Shown in pieces: positions 1 to 8,409 of a stretch of DNA of 32,574 nt. The DNA is from Planctomyces sp. Lineage in GTDB: Bacteria > Planctomycetota > Planctomycetia > Planctomycetales > Planctomycetaceae. Where the stretch lies: the NCBI GenBank assembly GCA_005798445.1, contig SYJG01000465.1, positions 1 through 32,574 of the forward strand, written 5' to 3'. How positions within the stretch are numbered: the stretch's first letter is position 1; every line of letters starts with the position of its first letter. Position numbers and translations under genes: made by a program. The notes under the pieces are model-generated. The model saw only the letters and a list, made by a program, of their open reading frames with translations, searched no databases and was not told where the DNA came from.

Positions 1-19
1 CCCTGAGACAACCTCAGGG
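1..19. terminator. Short perfect hairpin at window edge
   Basis: A 7-bp perfect inverted repeat (CCCTGAG / CTCAGGG) with a 5-nt loop occupies the first bases. It has no following T-run, so it is a weak candidate for the terminator of a gene lying outside the window. It could equally be part of another palindromic repeat cut by the window edge. Confidence 0.25.
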
Positions 20-172
20 CTGTCTTCAACCCCTCTTCAAACCTTCTGGCCATGCCTCAAAAATCCAACCTCACAAACGCCATCGACTCCACCAACTTCA
101 ACCGACTCTCGATCGCCAGATCTACAACGCTCCGTTTCACCGGCAACCAATACACCCGTAGCGAGCTCGATC

Positions 173-565
173 ATGCGTACCGCGATCATGTACATTGAAG
201 GCAAGGACGATGGCCTGACTGGTCAAGGCAGGATTGGTCGTGTGCGATTCTCTAAAACTGGGAAGACCATCCATTACCAAGGTCGCGAACTTCAGTCGCT
301 CAAGAGAGTAGGCTTTAAGGCGAACTACTTCGACATTGAAAATCGTTATGGTTATTGGGTGTCGAATTGTCGAAAAGACGGTCAGGACTCCCTGTATCCC
401 GGAACTATCGAGATTGACGAAGACGTTCGCGAGGAGTACTGGTTCAACATCCGAGAGCTTTCAGAAAACATTTCGTTGACCTCTTTTCGTTCCGAAGGCA
501 AATACTCACGTCGGAAGCCTCAGCCAGAGAAACCGAATCACCCCGCCACTGGTGCTCGTCGCTAA
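173..565 (+). CDS. Small conserved protein of unknown function
   Basis: A 130-residue soluble protein with no signal peptide or membrane segment. The first ~95 residues look like a compact conserved domain: MYIEGK near the start, [14 protein letters not shown], a central GFKANYFD block and the acidic [11 protein letters not shown] block. The basic tail (from about residue 108, [16 protein letters not shown]) looks disordered. From memory, similar short proteins are widespread in bacteria and often carry the misleading name 1-deoxy-D-xylulose-5-phosphate synthase, although they are far too short for that enzyme and have no thiamine-diphosphate motif. I assign no function. The ATG at 173 has only a weak ribosome-binding site, and ATG 188 (MYIEGK) is an alternative start. 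It ends 17 nt before the DUF1552 gene, so the two could be cotranscribed. Confidence 0.75.
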   Translation: MRTAIMYIEGKDDGLTGQGRIGRVRFSKTGKTIHYQGRELQSLKRVGFKANYFDIENRYGYWVSNCRKDGQDSLYPGTIEIDEDVREEYWFNIRELSENISLTSFRSEGKYSRRKPQPEKPNHPATGARR

Positions 566-582
566 CTCATTGGAAAACTCAC

Positions 583-1920
583 ATGACCTCTTCCGTTCCA
601 CTTGATCGTCGTGCGGTGCTCAAAGGTTTGGCGGGGGTCACGCTGGCTCTGCCGTTGTTGGAGGCGATGGGGAAGGAAGTCGAGGCGAAGACTCCGCGGC
701 GGTTTTGTGCGATGTACACGGCCAACGGGATGTCGTTGCCGAATCCGAAACATGGGATCGATGAGTGGAGTTGGTTTCCGAAGGTCGAAGGACGCGCGTT
801 CGAATTCGGCAAATCGACCGAGCCTCTCAAGGCGTTCCGCGAGAAGCTCAGCTTTCTGGGTGGGCTGCATCATCCGAATGGGCCGAAGGCCGATCCACAT
901 CTCTGCTCGGACATGTGGCTGACGGGGGCTCCGCTGCACAATCCGAAGCCAGGGATGTTCAACTCGGTGGCGCTCGATCAAGTGGTGGCTCAGCACACGA
1001 AGCAATTCTGCCGGCAACCGTCGCTGGTGTTGTCGATTGATGCTGGCGTTGGCTTTCTATCACGCACGGGAACGATTTCGTACAACCTTGAGGGGAAGCC
1101 GATCCCCGCCGAGAACAACCCGCGCCGCGTGTTCGACCGCTTGTTTCGCGGAGATCGAGCATCGCTCGCCACGCAGCGTGAGCAACTGCAACGACGCATC
1201 AAGCTGGTAGACGCTGTGCTGGAAAGCTCCAAGTTGCTCAACAAGCAGTTGGGCCAATCTGACCGTGAGAAGATGGACCAGTACCTCACTTCGTTGGACG
1301 AGATCGAGTCCCGGCTGACCGCGTCCGAGAAGTGGATCGACATCCCGCTGAAGACGCAGGATTACTCGCACCTGAACCTCGACGCGACGAACGAAGGTGT
1401 GCCGGCCGATTATTACCGCAACATGTTCGACTTGATTGCGCTGGCGTTTGATGCGGATATCACACGGTCGGTGGCATTTATGCTCAATCGCGAAGATGGC
1501 ATGGGGATCAGCGACACGTTCCCGCTGAAGCTGGGCCTGACGCGGACTCACCACAATCTGTCGCACGCCGAGGACAAAGATGGGCAGCTCGAATTCGCAA
1601 AGTACGACCTCTTCCTCAGCGAACAGATCGCTCACTTTTTGACGCGCCTCGAAGACTACAAAGACAACGCCGGCAGTGTGCTCGACAACACAATCGTGCT
1701 GTTCGGCAGCGGAGCCAGCACGACGCACTATCCGAAGAATCTACCGACCCTGATTGCCGGCGGCGCGAACATGGGACTCAAGCATGGCACTTACTGGCGT
1801 GGCAATGACGCGCGGATGTCAAACGTCTTTCTGAGCATCCTGCGTTCGATGAAGATCGAAGAAGGCTCCTTCTCGGATAGCACCGGCACCGTGAGCGATT
1901 CGATCTTCCGCGAGAGCTGA
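583..1920 (+). CDS. DUF1552 (HXXSHH family) secreted protein
   Basis: A 445-residue DUF1552 protein, a family abundant in planctomycetes and related bacteria and of unknown biochemical role. The N-terminus has a twin-arginine-like export signal ([23 protein letters not shown]), suggesting export of a folded protein. The family signature appears as [11 protein letters not shown] near residue 323. The ending VLFGSGAS...[23 protein letters not shown] resembles the DUF1501/sulfatase-like fold, including the GGG-type loop seen in DUF1501 proteins. The start at 583 is the ATG just before the signal sequence; its Shine-Dalgarno sequence is weak. DUF1552 genes usually sit directly after a large PSCyt3/DUF1592-DUF1588 cytochrome gene. 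Here the upstream neighbour is a small unrelated protein, so the usual partner is missing from this window. Confidence 0.92.
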   Translation: MTSSVPLDRRAVLKGLAGVTLALPLLEAMGKEVEAKTPRRFCAMYTANGMSLPNPKHGIDEWSWFPKVEGRAFEFGKSTEPLKAFREKLSFLGGLHHPNGPKADPHLCSDMWLTGAPLHNPKPGMFNSVALDQVVAQHTKQFCRQPSLVLSIDAGVGFLSRTGTISYNLEGKPIPAENNPRRVFDRLFRGDRASLATQREQLQRRIKLVDAVLESSKLLNKQLGQSDREKMDQYLTSLDEIESRLTASEKWIDIPLKTQDYSHLNLDATNEGVPADYYRNMFDLIALAFDADITRSVAFMLNREDGMGISDTFPLKLGLTRTHHNLSHAEDKDGQLEFAKYDLFLSEQIAHFLTRLEDYKDNAGSVLDNTIVLFGSGASTTHYPKNLPTLIAGGANMGLKHGTYWRGNDARMSNVFLSILRSMKIEEGSFSDSTGTVSDSIFRES

Positions 1921-2139
1921 GTGGTGTTCCCAAATTCGTAGGCCTGACTTTCCGAAGGGAGTCGTCAACGCGGAACAACAGACGAAAGCAACGAGGGGAA
2001 TGGTTTCGCAAGTCCGCAAATTTCAACTGCCATTTGGACACTCGTCGGCGGGATTCTTTCGGCGGTAATTGGCCTTTGAATTTCCATGCGACCAGCCGTT
2101 CTTGGCGGTGCTCGAAGCCGATCCGAGTGGCGTCGCGAA

Positions 2140-2253
2140 ATGCTGGCCAACGGATCGATGTCTCCCAAAGAGATCATCACCAACGGTCGCGAACCGGGTC
2201 ACGCCAAAAAGACTCTGCGGCGAGCCTTCAAAGAGAAGGGCGGCAAATGGTGA
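2140..2253 (+). pseudogene. Possible gene fragment in a decayed intergenic stretch
   Basis: The gap 1921-2360 has no convincing complete gene. One reading frame contains a short peptide from an ATG at 2140 to a TGA at 2251 (MLANGSMSPKEIITNGREPG, then a basic helix-like HAKKTLRRAFKEKGGKW). In style it resembles the C-terminal tail of planctomycete primase/helicase-type phage proteins, which end in a small winged-helix-like segment. This is an impression from composition and spacing, not a firm identification. Upstream in-frame sequence is open but unlike a known protein. It may be the relic of a larger gene or chance. Confidence 0.25.
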
Positions 2254-2310
2254 TCAGCCCGTCCGCTACGCGAACAGACACAAACGCCGCGCAGATGGAG
2301 CGAAGTTTTC

Positions 2311-2339
2311 AAAAAAGATTCCGTCGCTGAAAACAGCGA
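2311..2339 (-). terminator. Candidate Rho-independent terminator of proB
   Basis: Read on the minus strand, a 6-bp hairpin (TCGCTG-TTTT-CAGCGA, 2324-2339) is followed five bases later by a run of six T (2311-2316). It starts 22 nt after the proB stop codon, in the right orientation. The gap between stem and T-run makes it less than ideal. Confidence 0.45.
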
Positions 2340-2360
2340 GGTGCGACGGCGTGGCGCGAC

Positions 2361-3503
2361 CTACACGGTCACGACCAAATTGTCCCGGTGAATGACTTCG
2401 GCATACGGGACGTCGCCGAGCACCTTGGCGATCTCGGCCGTCTTCTTGCCGGCGACGAGTCGTGTTTCGCGTGAGTCGAAGTTCGACAGGCCGCGAGCGA
2501 ATTCTTCGCCGTGTTCGTCTTCGAGTGCGACGACTTCGCCGCGAGCGAACTCGCCGGTGACTGACTTGATGCCGGCAGCGAGCAGGGATTTGCCTTGATG
2601 CTCGACCGCGCGGCGTGCTCCGGCATCAAGGCGGAAGCGGCCTTTGGGTTTGACCGTGAAGCCGATCCAGCGTTTCCAGGCGGGGACTGCCTTGTGCTTG
2701 CCGAGGAACAGCGTGCCGATGTCCTTGCCGGAGAGGATTGCGTCGAGCACTTTTGGCTGTGTGCCGTCGGCAATGATGACGTCTTCCCCGACGGCGGTTG
2801 CGATGCGCACGGCTTCGAGCTTCGATTGCATCCCGCCTGTCCCGCGCGCGCTTTTTGATTCGACGGCCAGTGTTCGCAAGGCGTCGTCCCAGGAGGCGAC
2901 CAGTGGGATCAGTTTGCTGCCGGGCTTCGACGGGTCTCCGTCGTACAGGCCGGCGACGACCGAGAGAATCACCAGCAGCGGCGAGTCCATCAGGCCGGTG
3001 ACCATCGCAGCGAGTTGGTCGTTGTCGCCAAATTTGATCTCGGCGATGCTGACCGTGTCGTTCTCGTTGATGATCGGAACGACGTGGTACTCGAACAGCG
3101 TGTTGAGCGTGTTTCGCACGTTGAGGTAGCGCGTGCGATTCTTGAAGTCGTTCGCCGTCAGCAGCAGTTGTGCGGCGGAGTAGCCTCGACGTTGCAGGCA
3201 ATCGTTGTAGAGCCGGATCAGATGCGCCTGTCCGACGGCGGCGGCGGCTTGCAGGTGCGGCAAATCTTTCGGCCGGTGCTTCAGGCCGAGCAATCCCATC
3301 CCTGCACCGATCGCGCCGCTGCTAACCATCACGACTTTACGGCCGGAATCCAAGATCCGCAGCACTTGATCGCACAGCGATTCGATACGGTCGAGGTCGA
3401 GCGTGTCATCGGCTTTCGACAGCACGTTCGTGCCGACTTTCACCACAATTGTTTTAGATGAACCGATGACGGCAGTGCGAGTGGTTGGCGGGGCTTGTCC
3501 CAT
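2361..3503 (-). CDS. proB: Glutamate 5-kinase
   Basis: A 380-residue glutamate 5-kinase that phosphorylates L-glutamate in the first step of proline biosynthesis, in the cytoplasm. The amino-acid-kinase domain (about residues 10-255) shows the nucleotide-binding start [10 protein letters not shown], the [11 protein letters not shown] loop, the substrate loop [21 protein letters not shown] and the late [15 protein letters not shown] motif. A C-terminal PUA domain (about 275-365) is present, as in the E. coli enzyme (367 residues). The start is the ATG at 3503. proA is not adjacent, so the gene appears monocistronic. It diverges from purF across a large palindromic region, and a candidate terminator lies just past its stop. 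Confidence 0.96.
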   Translation of the reverse strand: MGQAPPTTRTAVIGSSKTIVVKVGTNVLSKADDTLDLDRIESLCDQVLRILDSGRKVVMVSSGAIGAGMGLLGLKHRPKDLPHLQAAAAVGQAHLIRLYNDCLQRRGYSAAQLLLTANDFKNRTRYLNVRNTLNTLFEYHVVPIINENDTVSIAEIKFGDNDQLAAMVTGLMDSPLLVILSVVAGLYDGDPSKPGSKLIPLVASWDDALRTLAVESKSARGTGGMQSKLEAVRIATAVGEDVIIADGTQPKVLDAILSGKDIGTLFLGKHKAVPAWKRWIGFTVKPKGRFRLDAGARRAVEHQGKSLLAAGIKSVTGEFARGEVVALEDEHGEEFARGLSNFDSRETRLVAGKKTAEIAKVLGDVPYAEVIHRDNLVVTV

Positions 3504-3610
3504 TGCAGGTCATCAGTCCGTTGCGAGGAGATTGTTCTCTGGACAATGTGTAGAAGAAGAGAGTCATGGCTGAAAGAGTTTGGGGGGCTGGCTTTCAGCG
3601 TTCGCTGTTT

Positions 3611-3752
3611 ATTGGGACTCAGATTGATCTTTGCGCAAGTCACGACACGGTCGTCTCTGCGCTCTTCGCTACTCTGCGGTGAATCAAGCCTTATTTCACC
3701 GCAGAGGAGCGAAGAACGCAGAGACGGTGCAAACATCAACCTGAGTCCCAAT
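3611..3752. repeat. Large nested imperfect palindrome (142 nt)
   Basis: Outer arms 3611-3634 and 3729-3752 are complementary at 22 of 24 positions. Inner arms 3653-3683 and 3695-3725 are complementary at 29 of 31, around an 11-nt loop. The left side carries an extra unpaired ~18 nt (3635-3652). The inner arm has an internal short-period pattern of CGCAGAG/GCGAAGA units. It lies in the proB-purF divergent region and would form a very stable hairpin or cruciform. Confidence 0.9.
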
Positions 3753-3800
3753 AACCGCAACGCCATCGGCGTGCGCGCCCACGCCGATGGCGTTGCGGTT
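3753..3800. repeat. Perfect 21-bp palindrome abutting the previous one
   Basis: Arms 3753-3773 (begins AACCGCAACGCC) and 3780-3800 are perfectly complementary over 21 bp around a 6-nt GC-rich loop. The element starts immediately at the edge of the 3611-3752 palindrome, so two unrelated palindromes lie head to tail. The absence of a T-run argues against a simple terminator, and its place between two divergent genes also makes termination unlikely. Confidence 0.92.
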
Positions 3801-3935
3801 AAACAGTCTCATTTGGGGCCGTGTGAGGGACTATTCAGTCAATTTTGCCGGCTTCCGAGTGGTTGGTTTCGTCTCAAACCGACCGCTATCATGCCACCCG
3901 CTTTTGCTCTTCATCAACTCACGGCGGGGCGATTC

Positions 3936-5537
3936 ATGGCGGAACTGCATCACGAGTGTGGCATCGCGGCGGTTTATCATCTTCCGAATCGGGGCCGCAG
4001 CGATTTGCTCCCCAAGGAGGGGACCGAGCAGACCTCCCGGCTGATTCCGCGGTTGCTGCTGGATATTCAGAATCGCGGTCAGTTGGCAGCGGGTATGACG
4101 ACCTTCAGCTATGACCGTAACCAGCTCATCGACACCCACAAAGATGTCGGTACCGTTGCCGAGGTCTTCGAACTCAACAAACGGGAAGATTTCGAATCGT
4201 TGATGTCCGAATACGCTGGCTCAGCAGCGATTGGGCATGTCCGTTACGCAACCTGCGGCAAGGATGACCGCAGCTACGCGCAGCCGTTCGAGCGGCATCA
4301 CATCGAGAAGTCGAAGTGGTTCAGCTTCGCGTTCAATGGCCAGTTGGCGAACTATCTGGAGCTTCGCGATGAGTGCCTCCAGAACCCGGATTTCCATTTG
4401 GCTCGCGAGACTGACACCGAAATCTTGATGCACTTGATTTGCCAGGAACTGAAGCAGCGAGAATCGAAGGGTCGTCCGGACCTGTTGGAGTTGTTGTCGA
4501 ACCTCGCGCGGCGGCTGGATGGGGCGTACAACATTGTTTTTGTGAATGCTCTGGGGGATATGTTTATCGCTCGCGACCCATTGGGGATTCGGCCTCTGTG
4601 CTATGCCATCGACGGTCCGCTGTTCGCCGCCGCCAGCGAAAGCGTCGCGTTGGCGAACATGGGGTTCCGAGACTCGCAAATCCGCAGTCTGCCTCCCGGA
4701 ACGGCAATCACCATCCAGGACGGCAAGATTGATTTTGAACGTCGGTTCGCTGAAAGCCCGAAGCGCGCGCACTGCTTCTTCGAGTGGATTTATTTCGCCA
4801 ACGTCTGCAGCAATCTCGACGATCGCAGCGTGTATCTGACTCGCAAGCGACTTGGGGAAGAGTTGGCTCTACAAGAACCGTTAAGTATGGACCACGACAC
4901 GATCGTCGTCCCGGTTCCTGACACGGCGAAGGCGGCCGCCGACAGCATGGCCTACCAACTGAACGTCCCCAGCTTGGAGGGCTTGATCAGAAATCGGTAC
5001 GTCGGCCGTACGTTCATCGAAGGGGCCAACCGAGCCGACAAGGTCCGCGCGAAGTACACACCTCTTCCGGAAGTCCTTGAAGGCAAGAAAGTCTTGTTGG
5101 TCGAAGACACCATCGTTCGTTCGACGACGATGAAGGCGCTGGTGTCGCAGATCCGTGAGCGGGGCCGAGCCAAGGAAGTGCATGTCCGCGTCGCGTGCCC
5201 GCCGATCATCGCTCCTTGTTTTTACGGCATCGACATGAGCACCGTGAAAGAACTGTTTGCGACTCGGTTCATGTCCGATACGGAACTGACTCCTGAAATC
5301 GAAGCCAACATGGCTCGCGCGATTGGAGCCGATTCGTTGCGGTATTTACCGATCAGTGCGATTTCTCGCAGCATCGGCCTTGCACCAGATTCGCTCTGCC
5401 AAGCCTGCATCACTTCGGAATATCCGACGGAGGCCGGTCGCCGCCTGTATCAACTCGCATGCGACAAGGTCGAAGACCAAAGCAGCTCGACCGGCAGAAC
5501 CTACGACGCGCCAAAAACGGTCCTCACGCGAACGTGA
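3936..5537 (+). CDS. purF: Amidophosphoribosyltransferase
   Basis: A 533-residue enzyme catalysing the first committed step of purine synthesis (PRPP + glutamine to phosphoribosylamine). I chose the start at 3936 because it puts the nucleophilic cysteine of the class II glutaminase domain at residue 8 ([14 protein letters not shown]), behind a short propeptide as in Bacillus-type PurF. The frame stays open much further upstream, but there it reads through palindromic repeats; ATG 3891 is a less likely alternative. The phosphoribosyltransferase domain has the PRPP loop [13 protein letters not shown]. Cysteines matching the four 4Fe-4S ligands of the B. subtilis enzyme are visible ([21 protein letters not shown]), so this is the oxygen-sensitive iron-sulfur form. 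The C-terminal tail ([19 protein letters not shown]) is unconserved. Confidence 0.95.
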   Translation: MAELHHECGIAAVYHLPNRGRSDLLPKEGTEQTSRLIPRLLLDIQNRGQLAAGMTTFSYDRNQLIDTHKDVGTVAEVFELNKREDFESLMSEYAGSAAIGHVRYATCGKDDRSYAQPFERHHIEKSKWFSFAFNGQLANYLELRDECLQNPDFHLARETDTEILMHLICQELKQRESKGRPDLLELLSNLARRLDGAYNIVFVNALGDMFIARDPLGIRPLCYAIDGPLFAAASESVALANMGFRDSQIRSLPPGTAITIQDGKIDFERRFAESPKRAHCFFEWIYFANVCSNLDDRSVYLTRKRLGEELALQEPLSMDHDTIVVPVPDTAKAAADSMAYQLNVPSLEGLIRNRYVGRTFIEGANRADKVRAKYTPLPEVLEGKKVLLVEDTIVRSTTMKALVSQIRERGRAKEVHVRVACPPIIAPCFYGIDMSTVKELFATRFMSDTELTPEIEANMARAIGADSLRYLPISAISRSIGLAPDSLCQACITSEYPTEAGRRLYQLACDKVEDQSSSTGRTYDAPKTVLTRT

Positions 5538-5726
5538 TCCTGAGTCCGCGGTGCTGGCGTTCTACTTGATCCCACATGGGCTTCGAATTCGATCGCTTGC
5601 GGGGGAAAACGAACCCTCCGACCAGCATCATCGTGAAAAGCGTTCAGCCAGCCACAGGAAGTCGCAGCAAATCATCATTGATCCTCGTCCAATTGTGTTA
5701 ATCTCTGCGTCCAGTGAGCCGCAAGA

Positions 5727-5765
5727 CGCTAGCCGCGGGTTGTTTTCATCGACCCGCAGCTAGCG
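5727..5765. repeat. Short imperfect palindrome
   Basis: Arms 5727-5740 (CGCTAGCCGCGGGT) and 5752-5765 match at 13 of 14 positions around an 11-nt loop. It lies in the 5538-5874 gap between convergent purF and the following minus-strand gene. Apart from this element and the terminator at 5817, I see nothing in that gap. Confidence 0.7.
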
Positions 5766-5816
5766 CTGTACAGCTTACAAATTCATTTTCAACACGAATG
5801 GCGGATCGAGAATGCG

Positions 5817-5847
5817 AAAGACCACCGAAGAATCGGTGGTCTTTTTT
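5817..5847. terminator. Strong Rho-independent terminator
   Basis: A perfect 12-bp stem (AAAGACCACCGA / TCGGTGGTCTTT, 5817-5828 and 5833-5844) with a 4-nt loop runs into six T (5842-5847). On the opposite strand the stem also ends in three T. It sits between convergent genes, so it probably ends purF transcripts and may also serve the minus-strand gene at 5875. Confidence 0.88.
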
Positions 5848-5874
5848 GTCGATGTCGAAAGTATTTGCCACTGA

Positions 5875-6597
5875 CTACGGACTGGCCGAGCTGTCGTTGT
5901 TCAGGGCGACGATGCCGACCGCTAGTCCAGCGGCTGCGGTTCCCAGTACTGCGACTGTGAAGATATCAAGGGCACCAAGATTGGCTCCGACCATTGGACC
6001 CACTGCTCCGGCTCCTGGTGTCGTCGTCGCGATCATGCCCTCATCAACGACGTAGACTCTGGCATACGGCTGGCCGTTGTCATCGTAGAGCACGTCCCCG
6101 CCGTCATTCGCGTTTTGAGCACGCACGACGACGGAATTGGACATCAACAGCACTTGGTCGTGAGACTTTGGAGGAGCGGACTTCGCGGTCCAAAAACGGA
6201 ACAAGCCGAAGCCGCGGTTCGCCGCGACGACGTACACGCCACCTTTCAAATTCACGATCTTGAAACGGCCTTCGGCGTCGGTGACCGTCTTCGCAATTTC
6301 CATCTTGCCTTGGCGAATGGAGACTTCCGACTTTGCCAGGCCATTCTGGTCGGCATCGAGCACTCGGCCGGAGATCGTTCCGTCCTTGGCCATCGCGACG
6401 TCAATCGCGGCAGGCTGAACGACTTTCTTTGGAGCCGGCTTCTCCGACGAGGTGGCCGGCACATCTTCCATCTTCACTTTCGCCGAGGACGACTCTGCTC
6501 GCGCGGGTGGCCCGGCGAACGAAGGGGTTGTTTGCATCAGCAGCCCGAAACAGGCCAAGCCCACGATGAACGCGTTCGTCTTCCGCCCCAGTTTCAT
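5875..6597 (-). CDS. Secreted protein with carboxypeptidase-regulatory-like domain
   Basis: A 240-residue exported protein. The ATG at 6597 is chosen over an upstream alternative because it has a good Shine-Dalgarno sequence (GGGGGA) and begins a clean signal peptide (MKLGRKTNAFIVGLACFGLL, likely cleaved after SFA near residue 28). A Pro/Ala/Lys linker follows. A carboxypeptidase-D regulatory-like Ig fold (about residues 70-130) shows GTISGRVLDADQNGLAKSEV, the TVTDAEGRFKI turn and GGVYVVAANRG. The C-terminus is Gly/Ala rich (GAGAVGPMVGANLGALDIFT, then AVLGTAAAGLAVGIVAL) and could span or insert in a membrane. Planctomycetes encode many such small proteins; their function is unknown. It diverges from murD. 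Confidence 0.8.
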   Translation of the reverse strand: MKLGRKTNAFIVGLACFGLLMQTTPSFAGPPARAESSSAKVKMEDVPATSSEKPAPKKVVQPAAIDVAMAKDGTISGRVLDADQNGLAKSEVSIRQGKMEIAKTVTDAEGRFKIVNLKGGVYVVAANRGFGLFRFWTAKSAPPKSHDQVLLMSNSVVVRAQNANDGGDVLYDDNGQPYARVYVVDEGMIATTTPGAGAVGPMVGANLGALDIFTVAVLGTAAAGLAVGIVALNNDSSASP

Positions 6598-6789
6598 AAT
6601 TTCCCCCGCTTCCTTGCGAGCACTCGTGACCAGCGCCGGACACTGCACAACAATCGCCAAATTGCCGCTTCCCTGCGCTTGATGGCCACGGCGGACGTTT
6701 GACGGACGCCGCGACTATTCCTGATTATCGGCAAACGGCGTACAACCGTTAAATCGAAATCCACCGTTCGTCACGAAGATTCATCGCCG

Positions 6790-8316
6790 ATGCTGACGTC
6801 CCCCGCACACTTTGAATTCCGCAGTCGAACGGTCACGGTCATGGGACTGGGGGGGTTCGGTGGCGGAGTTGGAGCGGTTCGATTCCTGGCAGAAGCGGGC
6901 GCGAAAGTCATTGTCACCGATCTTCGTTCCGAGGCCGAGTTACTTCCGTCGCTGGCGAAGTTGGATTCGTCGTGGCCGGTCACGCTGCGTCTCGGCCGGC
7001 ACGACGAAGCGGATTTTCGCAACACGGATCTCGTCGTCGTCAGTCCCGCCGTGCCGAGAGAGAGCTCGTTTCTCGCGGTTGCCCGCGAGGCCGATGTTCC
7101 GCTCACCAGTGAGATGAATCTTTTCTGGGAACGGAATCGCGGCCGAGTCCTCGCGGTGACCGGCAGCAATGGCAAGTCCACGACGACGGCTTTGACTCAC
7201 GCAATCCTCGCCGTCCGTAGCCCAGGCCCTTGTGGCCTGGGTGATTCGCACCGAGGTTTGAATCGACCGAGCCACAAGGGCTTGGGCTACGGTGGTTGCT
7301 GGCTCGGAGGCAACATCGGCATCAGCTTGCTTCCCGAAGTCCGGCAAATTCAGCCGGAAGATTGGGTCGTGCTGGAACTGAGCAGCTTTCAACTCGAAGA
7401 CCTCGCGCCGTTGCGGCCGCAGCCAGAGATTGCCGTCGTGACGAATTTCTCGCCGAACCATCTCGACCGACACGTCACGGTCGAGGCCTATCGAACCGCC
7501 AAACAAAATCTGCTGCGCTGGCAAACAGCCGACCAGTTTGCGGTCGTCAATGCAGGGTCGGAAGTGGCGTCTTGGCCGACCGCCGCGACACGCTTGCGAT
7601 TCGGCCCGGCGGATGAGTACCGACTCGGGGTCTTCGACGAAGGCTCGGAAGTGTTGACGCGATTGCCAACAGATCTCGGTGGTGAGCAGCGATTGCCGCT
7701 CGGCCGCTGGCTGCGTTTGCCAGGACCACACAATTGGCAAAACGCTCAAGCCGCGATCGCCGCCGCCTTGGCGACCGGTGCATCGGTCTCTGCGATCGAA
7801 CAAGCGGTCGCCACATTTCGCGGACTGGCACACCGGTTGGAATTCGTTGCGGAAGTGAACGGTCGCCGCTACTTCAACGACTCGAAGAGCACGACTCCCG
7901 AAGCGACCGTTTTGGCTCTCCAGTCGTTCGATGAGCCGATCGTGCTGTTGGCAGGCGGCTACGACAAGCAGATTGACCTGTCCGCGATCGCCTCTGTCGC
8001 CGTGAGCCGTTGCCGAGCGGTCGCGTTGCTCGGACAGACCGGCCCGCAACTCGGCCGACTCATCGAAGCCGCTGCCCGCGTGGCGAACGTCGTCGGCCCG
8101 AACTGCCGTGGTTTCGAGTCACTCGAACCGGCGGTTGCGTGGAGCTTGCAAAGTTCCTCTCCGGGCGATGTCGTACTCCTCTCCCCGGGCTGCGCCAGCT
8201 ACGACTGGTTCCAAAACTACATCGAACGCGGCGAACAGTTTTCAGCGCTGGTGCAGAGAACAGGGAATGAGGTTTCACGCAAAGGCGTTGAGACGCAAAG
8301 AAGGCCAACCAACTGA
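6790..8316 (+). CDS. murD: UDP-N-acetylmuramoyl-alanine--D-glutamate ligase with repeat-derived insertions
   Basis: A 508-residue MurD, the cytoplasmic ATP-dependent ligase that adds D-glutamate to UDP-MurNAc-L-Ala in peptidoglycan synthesis. Visible landmarks are the N-terminal Rossmann-like VMGLGGFGGGVGAVRFLAEA, the ATP loop TGSNGKSTTT (about residue 124), GGNIGISLL, the NHLDRH motif, FNDSKSTTPEA and LLAGGYDKQ. MurD is usually about 440-470 residues. The excess is explained by two palindromic repeats. Residues 143-168 are encoded by a 78-nt element inserted in frame just before the conserved WLGGNIG segment. Residues 496-508 (SRKGVETQRRPTN and stop) are encoded by the left arm of a second element. 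No frameshift or stop interrupts the frame, and all the motifs I looked for remain. The next gene starts 26 nt downstream on the same strand. Confidence 0.95.
   Translation: MLTSPAHFEFRSRTVTVMGLGGFGGGVGAVRFLAEAGAKVIVTDLRSEAELLPSLAKLDSSWPVTLRLGRHDEADFRNTDLVVVSPAVPRESSFLAVAREADVPLTSEMNLFWERNRGRVLAVTGSNGKSTTTALTHAILAVRSPGPCGLGDSHRGLNRPSHKGLGYGGCWLGGNIGISLLPEVRQIQPEDWVVLELSSFQLEDLAPLRPQPEIAVVTNFSPNHLDRHVTVEAYRTAKQNLLRWQTADQFAVVNAGSEVASWPTAATRLRFGPADEYRLGVFDEGSEVLTRLPTDLGGEQRLPLGRWLRLPGPHNWQNAQAAIAAALATGASVSAIEQAVATFRGLAHRLEFVAEVNGRRYFNDSKSTTPEATVLALQSFDEPIVLLAGGYDKQIDLSAIASVAVSRCRAVALLGQTGPQLGRLIEAAARVANVVGPNCRGFESLEPAVAWSLQSSSPGDVVLLSPGCASYDWFQNYIERGEQFSALVQRTGNEVSRKGVETQRRPTN
7215..7292. repeat. 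Palindromic element inserted in frame within murD
   Basis: Arms 7215-7236 (CCGTAGCCCAGGCCCTTGTG...) and 7271-7292 are complementary at 21 of 22 positions around a 34-nt loop. The loop contains a small hairpin of its own (GGTG-ATTCG-CACC). The element is 78 nt, exactly 26 codons, and is translated as an extra Gly/Pro-rich segment (SPGPCGLGDSHRGLNRPSHK...) between the helix after the ATP loop and the WLGGNIG strand. Confidence 0.88.
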
Positions 8317-8409
8317 CGAGTGTCATCCAAGGAGTTGTCGAAATGGGAAGTCGTGTCGCAGGTTTCTGTTCGTGGTTGTCTTCCTTTGCGTCTTTGCGCC
8401 TCTGCGTGA
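8275..8409. repeat. Palindromic element spanning the murD/cytochrome-gene junction
   Basis: Arms 8275-8310 and 8374-8409 are complementary at 29 of 36 positions. Each arm has an internal direct repeat of a GCAAAG-type unit (ACGCAAAG, and TTTGCGTCTTTGCG on the other arm). The left arm lies in the last 12 codons of murD. The right arm lies in codons 11-22 of the next gene. The 63-nt loop holds the murD stop, a Shine-Dalgarno sequence (AAGGAG, ~8329-8334) and the next start codon. Confidence 0.85.

Noticed and set aside
52..198. 48-codon frame MPQKSNLTNAIDSTNFNRLS...
   Set aside because: It has no ribosome-binding site or recognisable similarity and overlaps the start of the conserved small gene in another frame.
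173..565. Annotation as 1-deoxy-D-xylulose-5-phosphate synthase
   Set aside because: Such names appear on related small proteins, but 130 residues and no thiamine-diphosphate motif exclude that activity.
3753..3800. Perfect hairpin as a terminator
   Set aside because: There is no T-run, and it lies between divergent genes where no transcript needs to end.
3495..3935. Long N-terminal extension of purF
   Set aside because: The frame is open but reads through two palindromes and would bury the N-terminal catalytic cysteine about 150 residues inside the protein. The start at 3936 restores the expected layout.
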